A DNA stretch of 64,000 nt from Stagnihabitans lacustris (GCF_025950525.1 NZ_JAPDGS010000009.1:1-64000), one strand, 5' to 3'. Numbered from the stretch's first letter, positions 33,761-43,655 are shown. Numbers and translations are program-made. Notes: generated from the letters alone by a model not told the origin.

Positions 33761-35613
33761 TTTCTGCCCTTGGGCTTGGCCACGACCGGCGCGGGAACCG
33801 GTTTGCGGCGGAAACTCTCCAGCAAATCCGGGCGTTTGCCGTGGCTCCACATGATCAGATATTGTTGGGTGAAGGTGATCGTGTTGTTGGTGATCCAGTA
33901 GATGACCAGACCGCTGGCAAAGCTGCCGAGCATGAACATGAACACCCAGGGCATCCAGGCCATGATCGTGGCCTGGGCCGGGTCCGAGGGGGCCGGGTTC
34001 AACTTTTGCTGCAGCCACATCGAGATGCCCAGAAGGATCGGCAACACGCCGATGAACACCGTGTGCAAAAGCGTGCCGGTGACGGGTGCGTCCCAGGGCA
34101 GCAGGCCGAAGGCATTGAAAAGACTGGAGGTATCGGGTGCGGAGAGGTCGTTGATCCAGCCAAAGAAGGCGGTCTGACGCAGCTCGATTGTGACGTAGAT
34201 CACCTTATACAGCGAGAAGAAGATCGGGATCTGGAAGAAGATCGGCAGGCAGCCCGCGGCCGGATTGACCTTTTTGTCGCGGTAAAGCTGCATCATGTCC
34301 TTTTGCAGCTTTTGCTTGTCCTCGCCGGCGCGCTCTTTCAAGGCCTCCATCTCGGGCTGGAGTTCCTTCATCCGCGCCATCGAGACATAGGATTTATAGG
34401 CCAGCGGCAGGACCAGCAGCTTCAGGATGAAGGTCAGGACGATGATCGCCACGCCCATGTTGCCGATCAGGTTGTGGAGTTCGTGCAGGACGAAGAAAAT
34501 CGGCTTGGTCAGGAAGAAGAACCAGCCCCAGTCGATCGAATCGACGAAGCCCGGGACGGCCACGACATCGGCCTTTGCGGCGTAACCGAACAAACGCATG
34601 AACCAGGAGGGCGAATTCTCGTAGGCGACGATGGTTTCCCATTCCTTCGCGCCGGCGAAAAAGCGCATCGACGTCGTCTCGCTTGCGCCGGGGGCCACGG
34701 CGAGGACCGGCTTGCGGACCTCGATCTGGTAGATGTCGTTGCCGGGCGTGTATTTTTCCACCGCGGTGAAGGGCTTGCCCTGTTCGGGGATCAGCGTCGT
34801 CATCCAATAGTGGTCGGTGAAGCCGGTCCAGCCATCGCCCAGCGATTCGGTCGCCTTGCCCACCACGCCCTCGAAGGGCTCTAGCTTGGTCAGATCAGCG
34901 TATTTCTGTTCCGCAGTCTTGCCGTCGATCCGGCTGACCGGGCCTTCGTGGACGACATAGACGCCCTCAAGCTTGGGCAGGCCGTGGCGGGCGATGATGC
35001 CATAGGGCGCCAAGCGTGCCTCGGCCGAGCCCGCGTTTGCGACGGTGTCAGTGATGGTGAACATGAAGTTCTCATCGACCGAGATGTCGCGGGTGAAGGT
35101 CACGCCCTTGGTGTTGGACCAGGTCAGGGTGACGGGCTTGCCCGGGGCAAGCGTGTCGCCTTTCGCCAGCGTCCAGACGGTTTTCGCGTCGGGCACATCG
35201 GCGGCATCCATGCCATTGCCGGGGGCGAAGCCGAAAATCGCGTAATAGGGCGTGGCTTTGCCAACGGCCGACAGCAGCGTCACCGGGTCAGAAGCCGGAT
35301 CAACGCTTTGTCGATAGGTCTTCAAAAGCAGTTCGTCGATCCGCCCGCCCAAAAGCGAGACAGAACCCGCCAGTTTCGGCGTGTCGATGGTCAGGCGCGG
35401 GGCTGCGACCACGGGCGCCTCGGTCAGGCTTTCGGCCGTGGTGGCCGTGTCGGCCACGACAGGCGCCGTCGCATCGGCCGGCAGCGCGGTCAGGGTCGGG
35501 TCTTCCTTGGGGAACCAATCGGGGAAGAGCATCGGACCCGCGATGAACCAGACAGCGATAACAATCGCCGACAGCACCGTGGCTAGGATGAGGTTCTTGT
35601 TCTGGTCTTCCAT
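33757..35613 (-). CDS. yidC: Membrane protein insertase YidC
   Basis: A 618-residue Gram-negative YidC: N-terminal membrane helix (residues 8-27), a large periplasmic domain, and the conserved insertase core with MGVAIIVLTFILKLLVLPLAYKSYVSMARMKELQPEM and a last helix ending GLVIYWITNNTITFTQQYLIM. It inserts membrane proteins alone or with SecYEG. ATG 35613 (MEDQNKN) is favoured over the upstream start. It is separated from rpmH-rnpA-yidD by three other genes here. Confidence 0.96.
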   Translation of the reverse strand: MEDQNKNLILATVLSAIVIAVWFIAGPMLFPDWFPKEDPTLTALPADATAPVVADTATTAESLTEAPVVAAPRLTIDTPKLAGSVSLLGGRIDELLLKTYRQSVDPASDPVTLLSAVGKATPYYAIFGFAPGNGMDAADVPDAKTVWTLAKGDTLAPGKPVTLTWSNTKGVTFTRDISVDENFMFTITDTVANAGSAEARLAPYGIIARHGLPKLEGVYVVHEGPVSRIDGKTAEQKYADLTKLEPFEGVVGKATESLGDGWTGFTDHYWMTTLIPEQGKPFTAVEKYTPGNDIYQIEVRKPVLAVAPGASETTSMRFFAGAKEWETIVAYENSPSWFMRLFGYAAKADVVAVPGFVDSIDWGWFFFLTKPIFFVLHELHNLIGNMGVAIIVLTFILKLLVLPLAYKSYVSMARMKELQPEMEALKERAGEDKQKLQKDMMQLYRDKKVNPAAGCLPIFFQIPIFFSLYKVIYVTIELRQTAFFGWINDLSAPDTSSLFNAFGLLPWDAPVTGTLLHTVFIGVLPILLGISMWLQQKLNPAPSDPAQATIMAWMPWVFMFMLGSFASGLVIYWITNNTITFTQQYLIMWSHGKRPDLLESFRRKPVPAPVVAKPKGRK

Positions 35614-35747
35614 GGCACCGCCGCCTTTGGTCATATTGATCAGGCGACGTTCAACAGAAGGGCCGCAGGAAGGTCAAGCGCTTTCGCCCTTTCGGCCCCC
35701 GGTGCGGGCCAATCCGGGCAGGTTTTCCGCCGAATCGACGCCAGACC

Positions 35748-37334
35748 TCAGTTCGTGCGGTTGCCGATGCGCGGCGTCGTGGTTTGACGCTGGGTATAGC
35801 GGTGCATCCATTCCACCGTTTCCTCGAAGGCCATGGGGCGCGCCAGGCCATATCCCTGCACATGGTTGCAGCCCAACTGGCTGAGCATCGCGTGTTCGCC
35901 CTGGGTCTCGACCCCTTCGGCGATGGTCTCCATCTCCAGCCGTTCGGCCATGGACAGGATGGCCGACACGATCTTTTGCTGTTCGCGGTCCTCGTCGACG
36001 CGGGTGACAAAGCTGCGGTCAATCTTCAGCCGACCGACGGCAAAGCGGCGGATCGAGGTGATCGAGGCATGGCCCGTGCCGAAATCGTCCAGATCGACGC
36101 CACAACCCATCTGCGCAATTGCCGCGATGTTCGATACGATCACGTCGCTGTCGGTCTCTGCCACCACGGTTTCCAGAATCTCGATCGTCAGGCGTTCCGG
36201 TTGCAGATCGAACCGATCCAGCTCCCAGCGGAGTTTCGACGCCAGCCCCGGCGCCCGCAGCTCTGCCTTGGAGAAATTCACCGCCACGGTCGGCACATGG
36301 AACCCGGCCTTGTCCCATTGCGACAGCGCCGACAGGGCGTTGAACACCATGACCTCACACAGCCGCGACGACAGACCGCAATCGTCGATCAAGGGCAGGA
36401 ATTCCGCCGGAGGGATCAGCCCGCGCGTCGGATGATGCCAGCGCGCCAGCGATTCGAAGCCCGAAACCGCGCCGGTGTCGGTCGAGATCTGCGGTTGGAA
36501 ATGGGCGCGGATCTGGCCTTCGTCCAGGGCCTGTTCCAGCTCTTCGCGCATCGCGTCGCGGTCGGCGCGGGTGCGCGACATATCGGGCGCATAGGCGCGG
36601 ATCGCCCCGGGCCCGTTGCGCGTCGCGTCATCGGCCGCGATCTGGGCCGCATCCAAAAGCGCGGCGCCATTGGCGACAGGCGCCCGCTCGGCCAAGCAAA
36701 ATCCAACGGAAACCGTGACATAGACCCGCGCGCCGTTCAGGCTGATGGGCGAGGTCAGCGCCGATTGCAGCCGCGCCGCCATCTGCACCGCGGTTTCCAG
36801 GTCCAGCCGCCGCACCGGCCCCAGGGCCACGGCGAACCCGCCCCCCTCCAGCCGCGCCACCACATCCCCCGTCCGCAGGGCCGAGCACAGCCTTTCGGCG
36901 CAGCGCGTCAGAACCTCGGTCTGGGCGATGCGGCCATAGCGGTCCACCACCTCTTCCATATCGTCGAACTGCACGACCAGACAGCCGGTCGTCAGCCCGG
37001 TGATCGGCGTATCCCGCAGGATTTTGTCCATCAGGCCAATGATTTGCGGCCGCAGCGCCAGACCGTTCAGCGTGTCGGGCAAGGTCATCTGCCCCACCTG
37101 CACCTGACGGAAGGCCCCGGCCAGCGCCGCCACCAAAGGCGCGCCCAAAGCCACCAGCATCAGGGCCCGTTCACCCCCCATCCAGAAGGCGCCAAGCGTC
37201 ACGGCGGGGACAAAGACCATGATTTCCGGCCGCCGAAGGATCACGGAAACCGCGGAAAGGCGCAAAAGCCCCCAATTCGCGGCACGGCGGCCAAACCCAA
37301 AACTCATCATCATCCCCAGTGCGTAACGGAACAT
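35748..37334 (-). CDS. GGDEF-EAL protein, likely c-di-GMP phosphodiesterase with degenerate GGDEF
   Basis: A 528-residue protein: two membrane helices (about 35-75), a GGDEF-like domain whose signature has decayed to LEGGGF, then an EAL domain. EAL catalytic positions are kept: ESLARW (for EAL), VNFSK, EILET, DDFGTG, KIDRSF, AEGVET. So c-di-GMP breakdown is plausible while synthesis is not. The start could be at 37307, where three ATGs follow a GGGG. It lies between yidC and ttcA on the same strand. Confidence 0.9.
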   Translation of the reverse strand: MFRYALGMMMSFGFGRRAANWGLLRLSAVSVILRRPEIMVFVPAVTLGAFWMGGERALMLVALGAPLVAALAGAFRQVQVGQMTLPDTLNGLALRPQIIGLMDKILRDTPITGLTTGCLVVQFDDMEEVVDRYGRIAQTEVLTRCAERLCSALRTGDVVARLEGGGFAVALGPVRRLDLETAVQMAARLQSALTSPISLNGARVYVTVSVGFCLAERAPVANGAALLDAAQIAADDATRNGPGAIRAYAPDMSRTRADRDAMREELEQALDEGQIRAHFQPQISTDTGAVSGFESLARWHHPTRGLIPPAEFLPLIDDCGLSSRLCEVMVFNALSALSQWDKAGFHVPTVAVNFSKAELRAPGLASKLRWELDRFDLQPERLTIEILETVVAETDSDVIVSNIAAIAQMGCGVDLDDFGTGHASITSIRRFAVGRLKIDRSFVTRVDEDREQQKIVSAILSMAERLEMETIAEGVETQGEHAMLSQLGCNHVQGYGLARPMAFEETVEWMHRYTQRQTTTPRIGNRTN

Positions 37335-37371
37335 GTCACGAACAATCTAGGGACGAAGAGTAAATAGACTC

Positions 37372-38253
37372 CTAAGTCTCACCCCTTAGAAGCGGCGGCT
37401 GATCCGCCTCCGGGGCCACCCCCCGCATCAGCCCCAGGAAGTCGAAAATCCCCGGGTCGGCCAGATGCGAGGGCCGCACGTTCATCAGCGACCGGAACAT
37501 GACCTGCCGCCGCCCGGGGGTCCGCACCTCCCAGTCGTCCAGCAGTTTCTTGACCTGCGCGCGCTGCAGACCCTCTTGGCTGCCGCACAGGTCGCAGGGG
37601 ATGATCGGGTAATTCATCGCCCGCGCAAACTTGTCGCAATCGGCCTCGGGCACGAAAGCCAAGGGGCGATAAAGGAACAAATCTCCCTCTTCGTTCAACA
37701 GCTTGGGTGGCATCGTGGCCAGCCGTCCGCCGTGAAAGAGGTTCATGAAAAACGTCTCAAGGATGTCATCGCGGTGATGGCCCAGCACGATGGCCGAACA
37801 GCCCTCTTCGCGCGCCACACGGTAAAGCGCGCCGCGCCGCAGACGCGAACACAGGGAACACATCGTCCCGCCCGGCTTGATCTTCGAGGTCACGACCGAA
37901 TAGGTGTCCTGATATTCGATGCGATGTTCCACCCCCATCCGGGTCAGGAATTCGGGCAAAACCGTCGCGGGAAAGCCCGGCTGGCCCTGATCCAGATTGC
38001 AGGCCAGCAGGTCCACCGGCAACAATCCCCGCCATTTCAGCTCTGTCAGCACGGCCAGCAGGGTATAGCTGTCCTTGCCGCCCGACAGGCAAATCAGCCA
38101 GCGGGCGCCCTTTTCGATCATCCCATAGGTGTCGATGGCAGAGCGCACCTCGCGCACCAGCCGCTTGCGCAGCTTCTTGAACTCGGTCGTCTGCGGCGCG
38201 CCCTGAAACAGCGGGTGGATTTCGCCGATATCGTCGTCAAACTCGTCGCGCAT
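37372..38253 (-). CDS. ttcA: tRNA 2-thiocytidine(32) biosynthesis protein TtcA
   Basis: A 293-residue PP-loop enzyme that thiolates cytidine 32 in certain tRNAs using a 4Fe-4S cluster. SGGKDS is at 57-62; cysteines CSLC (132, 135) and CDLC (220, 223) supply cluster ligands. The ATG at 38253 gives the family-length protein; the frame continues upstream spuriously. It is divergent from the DUF3833 lipoprotein gene. Confidence 0.95.
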   Translation of the reverse strand: MRDEFDDDIGEIHPLFQGAPQTTEFKKLRKRLVREVRSAIDTYGMIEKGARWLICLSGGKDSYTLLAVLTELKWRGLLPVDLLACNLDQGQPGFPATVLPEFLTRMGVEHRIEYQDTYSVVTSKIKPGGTMCSLCSRLRRGALYRVAREEGCSAIVLGHHRDDILETFFMNLFHGGRLATMPPKLLNEEGDLFLYRPLAFVPEADCDKFARAMNYPIIPCDLCGSQEGLQRAQVKKLLDDWEVRTPGRRQVMFRSLMNVRPSHLADPGIFDFLGLMRGVAPEADQPPLLRGET

Positions 38254-38361
38254 GGGGGGATTCCGCCTGATTTGACCCGCCCTATGACAGAAATCCGCCC
38301 CTTTGGCCAGAAGCGCAATCCGATTGGGCCCGTCGCCCGTATACAGGAAAAGGAGATCACC

Positions 38362-38928
38362 ATGGGTCGCAAAACCACGCTTAGCCTTAGCCTTGCCACC
38401 GTCCTCTCCGCCTCTCTGGCGGTCCTGTCCTCCTGCTCCAGCCATCCGGGCGCCAGCGATCCGCCGCTCTCGACCCGCCAATTCCGGCTGGAAGAGTTCT
38501 TCGACGGAGCCCTGGTCGCCCGCGGCCAGTTTCAGGACCGCTTTGGCACCGTGCGGCGCCAGTTCGAGGTCAAGATCATGGGCGTCTGGGATGGCAAGAC
38601 CCTGACCCTGACCGAAGATTTCGTCTATGAGGACGGGTCCACCGAACAGCGCATCTGGACGCTGAACAAGACCGGCGAGACGACCTGGGAGGGCACGGCG
38701 CCGGGCGTCATCGGGATTGCCAAGGGCGAAATCCTCGGCGACCGTTTCAACTGGAAATACACCATCGACTTGCCGGTCCCCTCGGCCGAGGGTCCGGCCA
38801 AGACGACCCGCGTCAGCTTTGACGACTGGATCTGGCTGCAGTCGGACACCCGCGCCTTCAACCGGGCCTATATGATGAAATGGGGCGTCACTTTGGGCGA
38901 CGTCAGCATCACTTTCGAGAAGCTTTGA
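38362..38928 (+). CDS. DUF3833-family lipoprotein
   Basis: A 188-residue protein with a lipoprotein signal peptide ending AVLSSC (Cys25) and the DUF3833 pattern: [56 protein letters not shown] and a C-terminal [12 protein letters not shown]. The fold is predicted lipocalin-like beta-rich; function is unknown. AAGGAGAT precedes the ATG at 38362. Its 3' end overlaps convergent yidD by 20 nt. Confidence 0.88.
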   Translation: MGRKTTLSLSLATVLSASLAVLSSCSSHPGASDPPLSTRQFRLEEFFDGALVARGQFQDRFGTVRRQFEVKIMGVWDGKTLTLTEDFVYEDGSTEQRIWTLNKTGETTWEGTAPGVIGIAKGEILGDRFNWKYTIDLPVPSAEGPAKTTRVSFDDWIWLQSDTRAFNRAYMMKWGVTLGDVSITFEKL

Positions 38929-39181
38929 CGTCGTGATCCGGGTCCGCCCCCGGAACCGGATCATAACCATGCCCGCCCCAGGGGTGGCAGCGACACAGGC
39001 GATGGGCGGTCAGATAGCCGCCCCTCAGCGCGCCGTGCCGTTCAAGCGCCTCCAGCCCATAGACAGAACAGGTGGGCTGGAACCGACAGCCATGGCCGAC
39101 ATAGGGCGACAACACCAAACGATAAGCGCGGATCGGCAAGGACAGGACCCAAGCGCCGACGGAAAACTTGGCGGGGTTCAT
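38909..39181 (-). CDS. yidD: Membrane protein insertion efficiency factor YidD
   Basis: A 90-residue Yid[43 protein letters not shown] and [17 protein letters not shown], with the conserved cysteines. It aids YidC-dependent insertion. Start overlaps the rnpA stop by 4 nt (ATGA). The tail reading VKASRK overlaps the end of the plus-strand DUF3833 gene. Confidence 0.93.
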   Translation of the reverse strand: MNPAKFSVGAWVLSLPIRAYRLVLSPYVGHGCRFQPTCSVYGLEALERHGALRGGYLTAHRLCRCHPWGGHGYDPVPGADPDHDVKASRK

Positions 39182-39606
39182 TTGTGAACCCGTGCGACCG
39201 CCTCGCGCAGATCGGCTTGCAACAGCGCCCAGTCGCGCACGACCGTCGCGCCCGGCTTGGCGACCAGCACATAATCCCAACCGGCCCGCGCCAGGGGCCG
39301 CAGCACCTCATGCGCCAGGGCCCGCATCCGCCGCTTGGCCCGGTTGCGGAAGACCGCGTTGCCGATCTTCTTGGAGGCGGTAAAGCCAAAGCGGGGTCCC
39401 AGATCATCGCCCCGCGCGCGGCCCTGCAGCAGGAAGCCACCCGTCCCCGCCTTGCGCCCCTGGGCGGCCAACAGGTAATCGGCCCGCAGGCGGATCGTTG
39501 GCACCGTCCCTGTGGTCGGCAAAGCCGTGTCCACACATGACAAAACCGCCGCAGGCATCTTGGACGTCAGGGGAACCCCAGTGTCCAATTGCCTCGGCGG
39601 TGTCAT
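39178..39606 (-). CDS. rnpA: Ribonuclease P protein component
   Basis: A 142-residue RnpA with the RNR signature [12 protein letters not shown] near residues 88-99 and [16 protein letters not shown] before it; it helps RNase P RNA mature tRNA 5' ends. The ATG at 39606 has GGAGG 6 nt upstream and gives a Pro/Thr-rich N-terminal extension; a shorter start is possible. It lies between rpmH and yidD. Confidence 0.93.
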   Translation of the reverse strand: MTPPRQLDTGVPLTSKMPAAVLSCVDTALPTTGTVPTIRLRADYLLAAQGRKAGTGGFLLQGRARGDDLGPRFGFTASKKIGNAVFRNRAKRRMRALAHEVLRPLARAGWDYVLVAKPGATVVRDWALLQADLREAVARVHK

Positions 39607-39644
39607 CTGAACCTCCGTCATCCGACCAGACCGGCCGGAAGCGA

Positions 39645-39779
39645 TCAGGCCGACAGCTTCTTGCGGCCGCGAGCGCGACGCGCGTTCAGCACCAGACGGC
39701 CGCCCTTGGTGGCCATGCGAGCGCGGAACCCGTGACGACGGGCGCGAACGAGGTTCGACGGTTGAAAAGTGCGCTTCAT
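39645..39779 (-). CDS. rpmH: 50S ribosomal protein L34
   Basis: A 44-residue L34 ([22 protein letters not shown]...) of standard length. It is the first gene of rpmH-rnpA-yidD and has a good promoter-like sequence upstream at 39845-39873. Confidence 0.96.
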   Translation of the reverse strand: MKRTFQPSNLVRARRHGFRARMATKGGRLVLNARRARGRKKLSA

Positions 39780-39844
39780 CGCGATCTCCAGCAGGCTTGG
39801 GTGGCGCACCGAAGGATTCGGACACGCTGCAACATGAGGCCCGG

Positions 39845-39873
39845 TCATTACGAGGCCCCAAGCTCCAAGTCAA
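39845..39873 (-). promoter_or_regulatory. Probable rpmH promoter
   Basis: On the minus strand: TTGACT, a 17-nt spacer and TAATGA, ending 66 nt before the rpmH start. It shares the -35 (TTGAC) and spacer length of the r-protein promoters at 3376-3404 and 18214-18242. Confidence 0.6.
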
Positions 39874-39950
39874 CGCATCAGAGGCGGAAAAGGCAGGATT
39901 TTCTTCCAAGCCCCTTTCCTCGCCGTCTTTCCCCTGCCACCTTGCCGGCC

Positions 39951-40643
39951 ATGGGTGACACTTTCAAGAAACGACTGCCGCTGATCGCGCTTTTGGCCCT
40001 GGCCCTGGCCGGTTTTGCCTTCCACGAGGCGCTGAGCCTTGATGCCCTCGCCCGCCACCGGGCCACGCTCTTGGCCTGGCGCGATGCGGCCCCTTGGGCG
40101 CTGGCCGCCGGGTTCGTCGCGCTTTACATCGGTGTCGTGGCGGCCTCGATCCCCGGCGCCACGGTGCTTTCCCTGACCGGAGGCTTTCTGTTCGGCCTCT
40201 TTCCCGGCCTGATCCTGAACATGGCGGGCGCGAGCCTCGGCGCGCTGGCGCTTTTCCTGGCCGCAAGGTTGGGCCTGGCCGAGGATGTCGCCCGCACCAT
40301 CCGCGCAAAGGGGGGCGCGGCGGAACGGCTTTACGACCGCCTGCACCAACACGAGATCGCCGCCCTTTTTGCCATGCGCTTCCTGCCCGCCGTGCCGTTT
40401 TTCGTGGCCAACCTGCTGGCGGCGGCGGCGGGCGTCAGGCTTTGGGCCTTTGTCGTCACCACGGTCCTTGGCATCCTGCCCGGGTCCATCGTCATCACCC
40501 AGATCGGCGCCGGGCTTGGGACGATCTTTGACGCGGGGCAGGAACCGGACCTGTCGCTTTTGGCCTCGCCTGCCATCTGGGGGCCGCTGCTGGGGCTTGC
40601 GGTGCTGGCATCCCTGCCGGTCATTTTTGGAAAGAAATCATGA
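39951..40643 (+). CDS. TVP38/TMEM64 (VTT domain) membrane protein
   Basis: A 230-residue integral membrane protein of the DedA/VTT superfamily: GATVLSLTGGFLFGLFPGLILNMAGASLGA and RFLPAVPFFVANLLAAAAGV are the family hallmarks, with a re-entrant loop between helices. Family members are linked to lipid scrambling or membrane homeostasis. Its stop overlaps the flavoprotein start (ATGA), a pairing common in proteobacteria. Confidence 0.9.
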   Translation: MGDTFKKRLPLIALLALALAGFAFHEALSLDALARHRATLLAWRDAAPWALAAGFVALYIGVVAASIPGATVLSLTGGFLFGLFPGLILNMAGASLGALALFLAARLGLAEDVARTIRAKGGAAERLYDRLHQHEIAALFAMRFLPAVPFFVANLLAAAAGVRLWAFVVTTVLGILPGSIVITQIGAGLGTIFDAGQEPDLSLLASPAIWGPLLGLAVLASLPVIFGKKS

Positions 40644-41992
40644 AAACCGATCTTTGCATCCTGGGCGCGGGTTCGGCGGGGCTGTCGCTGGCGGCGGGGG
40701 CGGCGCAGATGGGGGCGCGGGTCGTCCTGCTGGAACCCGGCGAGATGGGGGGCGATTGCCTGAACACCGGTTGCGTGCCCTCCAAGGCGCTGATCCATGC
40801 CGCCGCCGCGGCCCAGGCGCAGCGCAAGGGCGGGCCGGGGGTGGCGGGGGTCACACCACAGGTCGATTTCGCCGCAGTCATGGCGCATGTGCGGGCCTCT
40901 GTTGCCACCATCGCCCCGCATGACAGCCAGGAGCGCTTTGAAAGCCTCGGCGTCACGGTGATCCGCGCCGCTGGCCGCTTTACCGGCCCCGATACGGTTC
41001 AGGCCGGGGAACAGACCATTCAGGCCCGCCGCTTTGCCATCGCCACCGGGGCGCGGCCCCTGGTCCCCGACTTGCCGGGGCTGGACCAAGCCCTGACCTC
41101 GGAAACAATCTGGAGCCTCAGCGAACTCCCCACCCATCTGGTGATCTGGGGCGCCGGCGCCATGGCTTGCGAGCTGGCCCAGGCCTTCCGCCGGCTGGGG
41201 TCAGAGGTGACAATGATCAACCGCTCTGCCCCCCTGCGCAACGAGGACCCCGAGGCGGCCGCCCTTTTGACCAGCCTTCTGCAGGAGGAGGGCATCCGGA
41301 TCGTCAAGGCGCAGCCCACCCATGCTGGCCCGGGCGCGCTTTATTGGCCGGGCGGCGCGGCCGAGGGCAGCCACCTGCTGCTGGCGCTCGGCCGCAAGCC
41401 CAACCTGGACTTTGACCCTCAGGCGGCAGGCGTGGCGGTCACGGCGCAGGGCGTCACCACGGACGACCGGCTTCGCACCACCAACCGCCGCATCTTTGCC
41501 ATGGGGGATGTCGCGGGGCGCGGTCAGTTCACTCATCTGGCGGGCTATCATGCTGGGGTGGTCCTGCGCCAAGCCGTCCTGGGCCTGCCCGCCAAGGCAC
41601 GGGCGCCGATCCCCCGCGCCATCTGGACCGAGCCTGAATTGGCTCAGGTCGGTGACTTGGGCGAACCCGGTGATCAGATCCTGCGCTTTGACCTTGGGCA
41701 GACCGACCGTGGCGTCACCGATCAGGCGCAGGGATTTGCCAAACTGGTGCTGCGCCGCGGCCGCCTGGCTGGCGTCACCCTCGCAGGCCCCGGCGCCGGA
41801 GAGCAGATCGGCTTCTGGACCCTGGCCCTTGCCACCCGCACCCGGCTTTCGACCCTGGCGGGGGTCGTCCTGCCCTATCCATCCCTGTCCGAATCCGGCA
41901 AACGGGCCTTGGGCACATATTTTTCGCCCCGCCTCTTTGATAACGGCCTCGTGAAGCTTATCGTCAGGACGGTGCAACGGCTTGTGCCGTGA
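40640..41992 (+). CDS. Pyridine nucleotide-disulfide oxidoreductase (mercuric reductase/E3-like)
   Basis: A 450-residue FAD flavoprotein: ILGAGSAGLSLA dinucleotide motif, redox disulfide GGDCLNTGCVPSK (Cys40, Cys45), FAD motif RIFAMGDVAG, and C-terminal dimerisation domain. The usual HxxxxE catalytic dyad area reads PYPSLSE, lacking the His of lipoamide dehydrogenase (HPT), so it is not a standard E3 and also lacks the C-terminal vicinal cysteines of MerA. It is coupled to the TVP38 gene by overlap; its substrate is unknown. Confidence 0.88.
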   Translation: MKTDLCILGAGSAGLSLAAGAAQMGARVVLLEPGEMGGDCLNTGCVPSKALIHAAAAAQAQRKGGPGVAGVTPQVDFAAVMAHVRASVATIAPHDSQERFESLGVTVIRAAGRFTGPDTVQAGEQTIQARRFAIATGARPLVPDLPGLDQALTSETIWSLSELPTHLVIWGAGAMACELAQAFRRLGSEVTMINRSAPLRNEDPEAAALLTSLLQEEGIRIVKAQPTHAGPGALYWPGGAAEGSHLLLALGRKPNLDFDPQAAGVAVTAQGVTTDDRLRTTNRRIFAMGDVAGRGQFTHLAGYHAGVVLRQAVLGLPAKARAPIPRAIWTEPELAQVGDLGEPGDQILRFDLGQTDRGVTDQAQGFAKLVLRRGRLAGVTLAGPGAGEQIGFWTLALATRTRLSTLAGVVLPYPSLSESGKRALGTYFSPRLFDNGLVKLIVRTVQRLVP

Positions 41993-42004
41993 AAGAGGGC
42001 CAAA

Positions 42005-43423
42005 TTGCAAAGGGGACGGTTTCTGCAGACCCTGTCGGGGCGTTTCCTGCTTCTGACACTCGCCTTCGTCATGCTGACCGAGGTGCTGATCTTTGTCCCC
42101 TCGGTCGCCCGCTTTCGCCTGGACTACCTGGATGCGCGACTGAAACAGGCGCAAATCGCCTCGCTGGCGCAACTGGCCGCGCCGGATATGGTCTCGCCGG
42201 AACTTGAAGCCGAACTGCTGAAAAATGCCGAGGTCTATAACGTCGTCCTGCGCCGCGATCAGGTGCGGCAATTGGTGCTGTCCTCGCCCATCCCCTCGCC
42301 CATCGCGGCCACCTATGACCTGCGCGAGGCGGACACCTGGGCGCTGATCCATGACGCCTTTGCGGCCCTGTTGAACCCCAAGGACGAGGTCATCCGCGTC
42401 ATCGGCGCCCCGGTGCAGGAGGGCGGCATCCTGATCGAGGTCACGATGCAGACCGCGCCGATGCGTCAGGCCATGGTGGATTACGGCGCGCGGATCCTGG
42501 TGATCTCGGCGCTGATCGCGGCGGTGACGGCGATGCTGCTGTTCATCGCGACGCAAAGGCTGATCGTCGTCCCCATCCGCCGCGTCGTGCGCCACATGCA
42601 GGCCTATGCGGCCGCACCCGAGGACGCCCGGTCGATCATCGCCCCCACGGCGCGGGTTGTCGAACTGCTGGTCGCCGAAGAGGCTTTGCAGACCATGCAG
42701 ACTCAGATGACCCAGGCCCTGCGCCAGCGCGAGCGTCTGGCGCAGCTGGGCTCTGCGGTGGCCAAGATCGCCCATGACCTGCGCAACATCCTGACCACGG
42801 CGCAGCTTTTTGCCGACCGGATCGAGGGCTCCGCCGACCCCACTGTGGCCCGCGCCGCGCCCAAGCTGGTGAATTCGATCACCCGGGCGGTCAACCTGTG
42901 CGAATCAACCCTCGCCTTTGGTCGCGCCGAAGAGGCCGCCCCCCGCCTGACCCGATTCGCGCTGCGGGCTCTGCTGGAAGACGTGGTGGAGGGCGAGGGT
43001 CTGGGGACCAATGTCAGCACCGTGATCGACGCCCCCCCGGTCCTGACGCTGCGCGCCGATGTCGAACAGCTGCACCGCGTCATCAGCAATCTGGTGCGCA
43101 ATGCCCGCCAGGCGATCGAGGCCACGGGCGGCGAAGGCACGATCGAACTGGCCGGCGGCGAGAGCGATACCGCCTGGTGGATTCGCATCGGCGACACGGG
43201 TCCCGGCCTTCCCCCCAAGGCGCGCGAGCATCTGTTTGCGGCCTTTACCGGCTCGGTTCGGGCGGGGGGGACGGGGCTGGGGCTGGCGATCTCGGCCGAA
43301 CTGGTGCGCGGCCACGGCGGCGCGCTAGAGCTTTTGCGGTCCGATGCCGAGGGGACGGTTTTCGTGATCCGCCTGCCTAAGGATGCCGGCCCCGATTTCG
43401 CGGGGGATGAAGAAACCCGCTAG
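42005..43423 (+). CDS. Sensor histidine kinase, orphan
   Basis: A 472-residue HK: membrane helices at about 13-35 and 163-183 flanking a periplasmic domain of about 125 residues, a HAMP-like linker, H-box AKIAHDLRNILTT (His257), N-box VISNLVRNARQAIE, G1 GDTGPGLPP and G2 GGTGLGLAIS. It starts at TTG: the only possible start after the in-frame stop of the flavoprotein gene, with GAGG upstream. No response regulator lies nearby. The 12-nt spacing suggests co-transcription with the flavoprotein. Confidence 0.9.
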   Translation: MQRGRFLQTLSGRFLLLTLAFVMLTEVLIFVPSVARFRLDYLDARLKQAQIASLAQLAAPDMVSPELEAELLKNAEVYNVVLRRDQVRQLVLSSPIPSPIAATYDLREADTWALIHDAFAALLNPKDEVIRVIGAPVQEGGILIEVTMQTAPMRQAMVDYGARILVISALIAAVTAMLLFIATQRLIVVPIRRVVRHMQAYAAAPEDARSIIAPTARVVELLVAEEALQTMQTQMTQALRQRERLAQLGSAVAKIAHDLRNILTTAQLFADRIEGSADPTVARAAPKLVNSITRAVNLCESTLAFGRAEEAAPRLTRFALRALLEDVVEGEGLGTNVSTVIDAPPVLTLRADVEQLHRVISNLVRNARQAIEATGGEGTIELAGGESDTAWWIRIGDTGPGLPPKAREHLFAAFTGSVRAGGTGLGLAISAELVRGHGGALELLRSDAEGTVFVIRLPKDAGPDFAGDEETR

Positions 43424-43482
43424 GTCGATGCGTTTTCCCCCTTGCGCCCATCCGCGCCAGGCCCTAAATCCCACCGCACAGT

Positions 43483-43559
43483 GGATCCGTAGCTCAGTTG
43501 GATAGAGCATTAGACTACGAATCTAAGGGTCGGGCGTTCGAATCGCTCCGGGTCCACCA
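43483..43559 (+). tRNA. tRNA-Arg (anticodon ACG)
   Basis: A 77-nt cloverleaf: acceptor GGATCCG / CGGGTCC with one T-G pair, D arm GCTC-AGTTGGATA-GAGC, anticodon stem TTAGA/TCTAA with loop CTACGAA (anticodon at 43517-43519), T arm with GTTCGAATC, and an encoded CCA end. ACG is normally edited to ICG by TadA. Confidence 0.97.
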
Positions 43560-43564
43560 CTACC

Positions 43565-43598
43565 AAAGGGCTGGTCGAAAGACCGGCCCTTTCGTTTT
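43565..43598 (+). terminator. Terminator after tRNA-Arg
   Basis: A 12-bp stem with one T-G wobble (AAAGGGCTGGTC / GACCGGCCCTTT), GAAA tetraloop and a following TCGTTTT. Confidence 0.9.
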
Positions 43599-43655
43599 GC
43601 ATCGCGTCCGGGCGCGGTCGCAGATTAACCTGCGGTTGAGTGTTTTCGTTGCAAG

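Noticed and set aside
43483-43655. tRNA-Arg as an integration site
   Set aside because: No integrase nearby and no repeat of the tRNA 3' end was noticed downstream.
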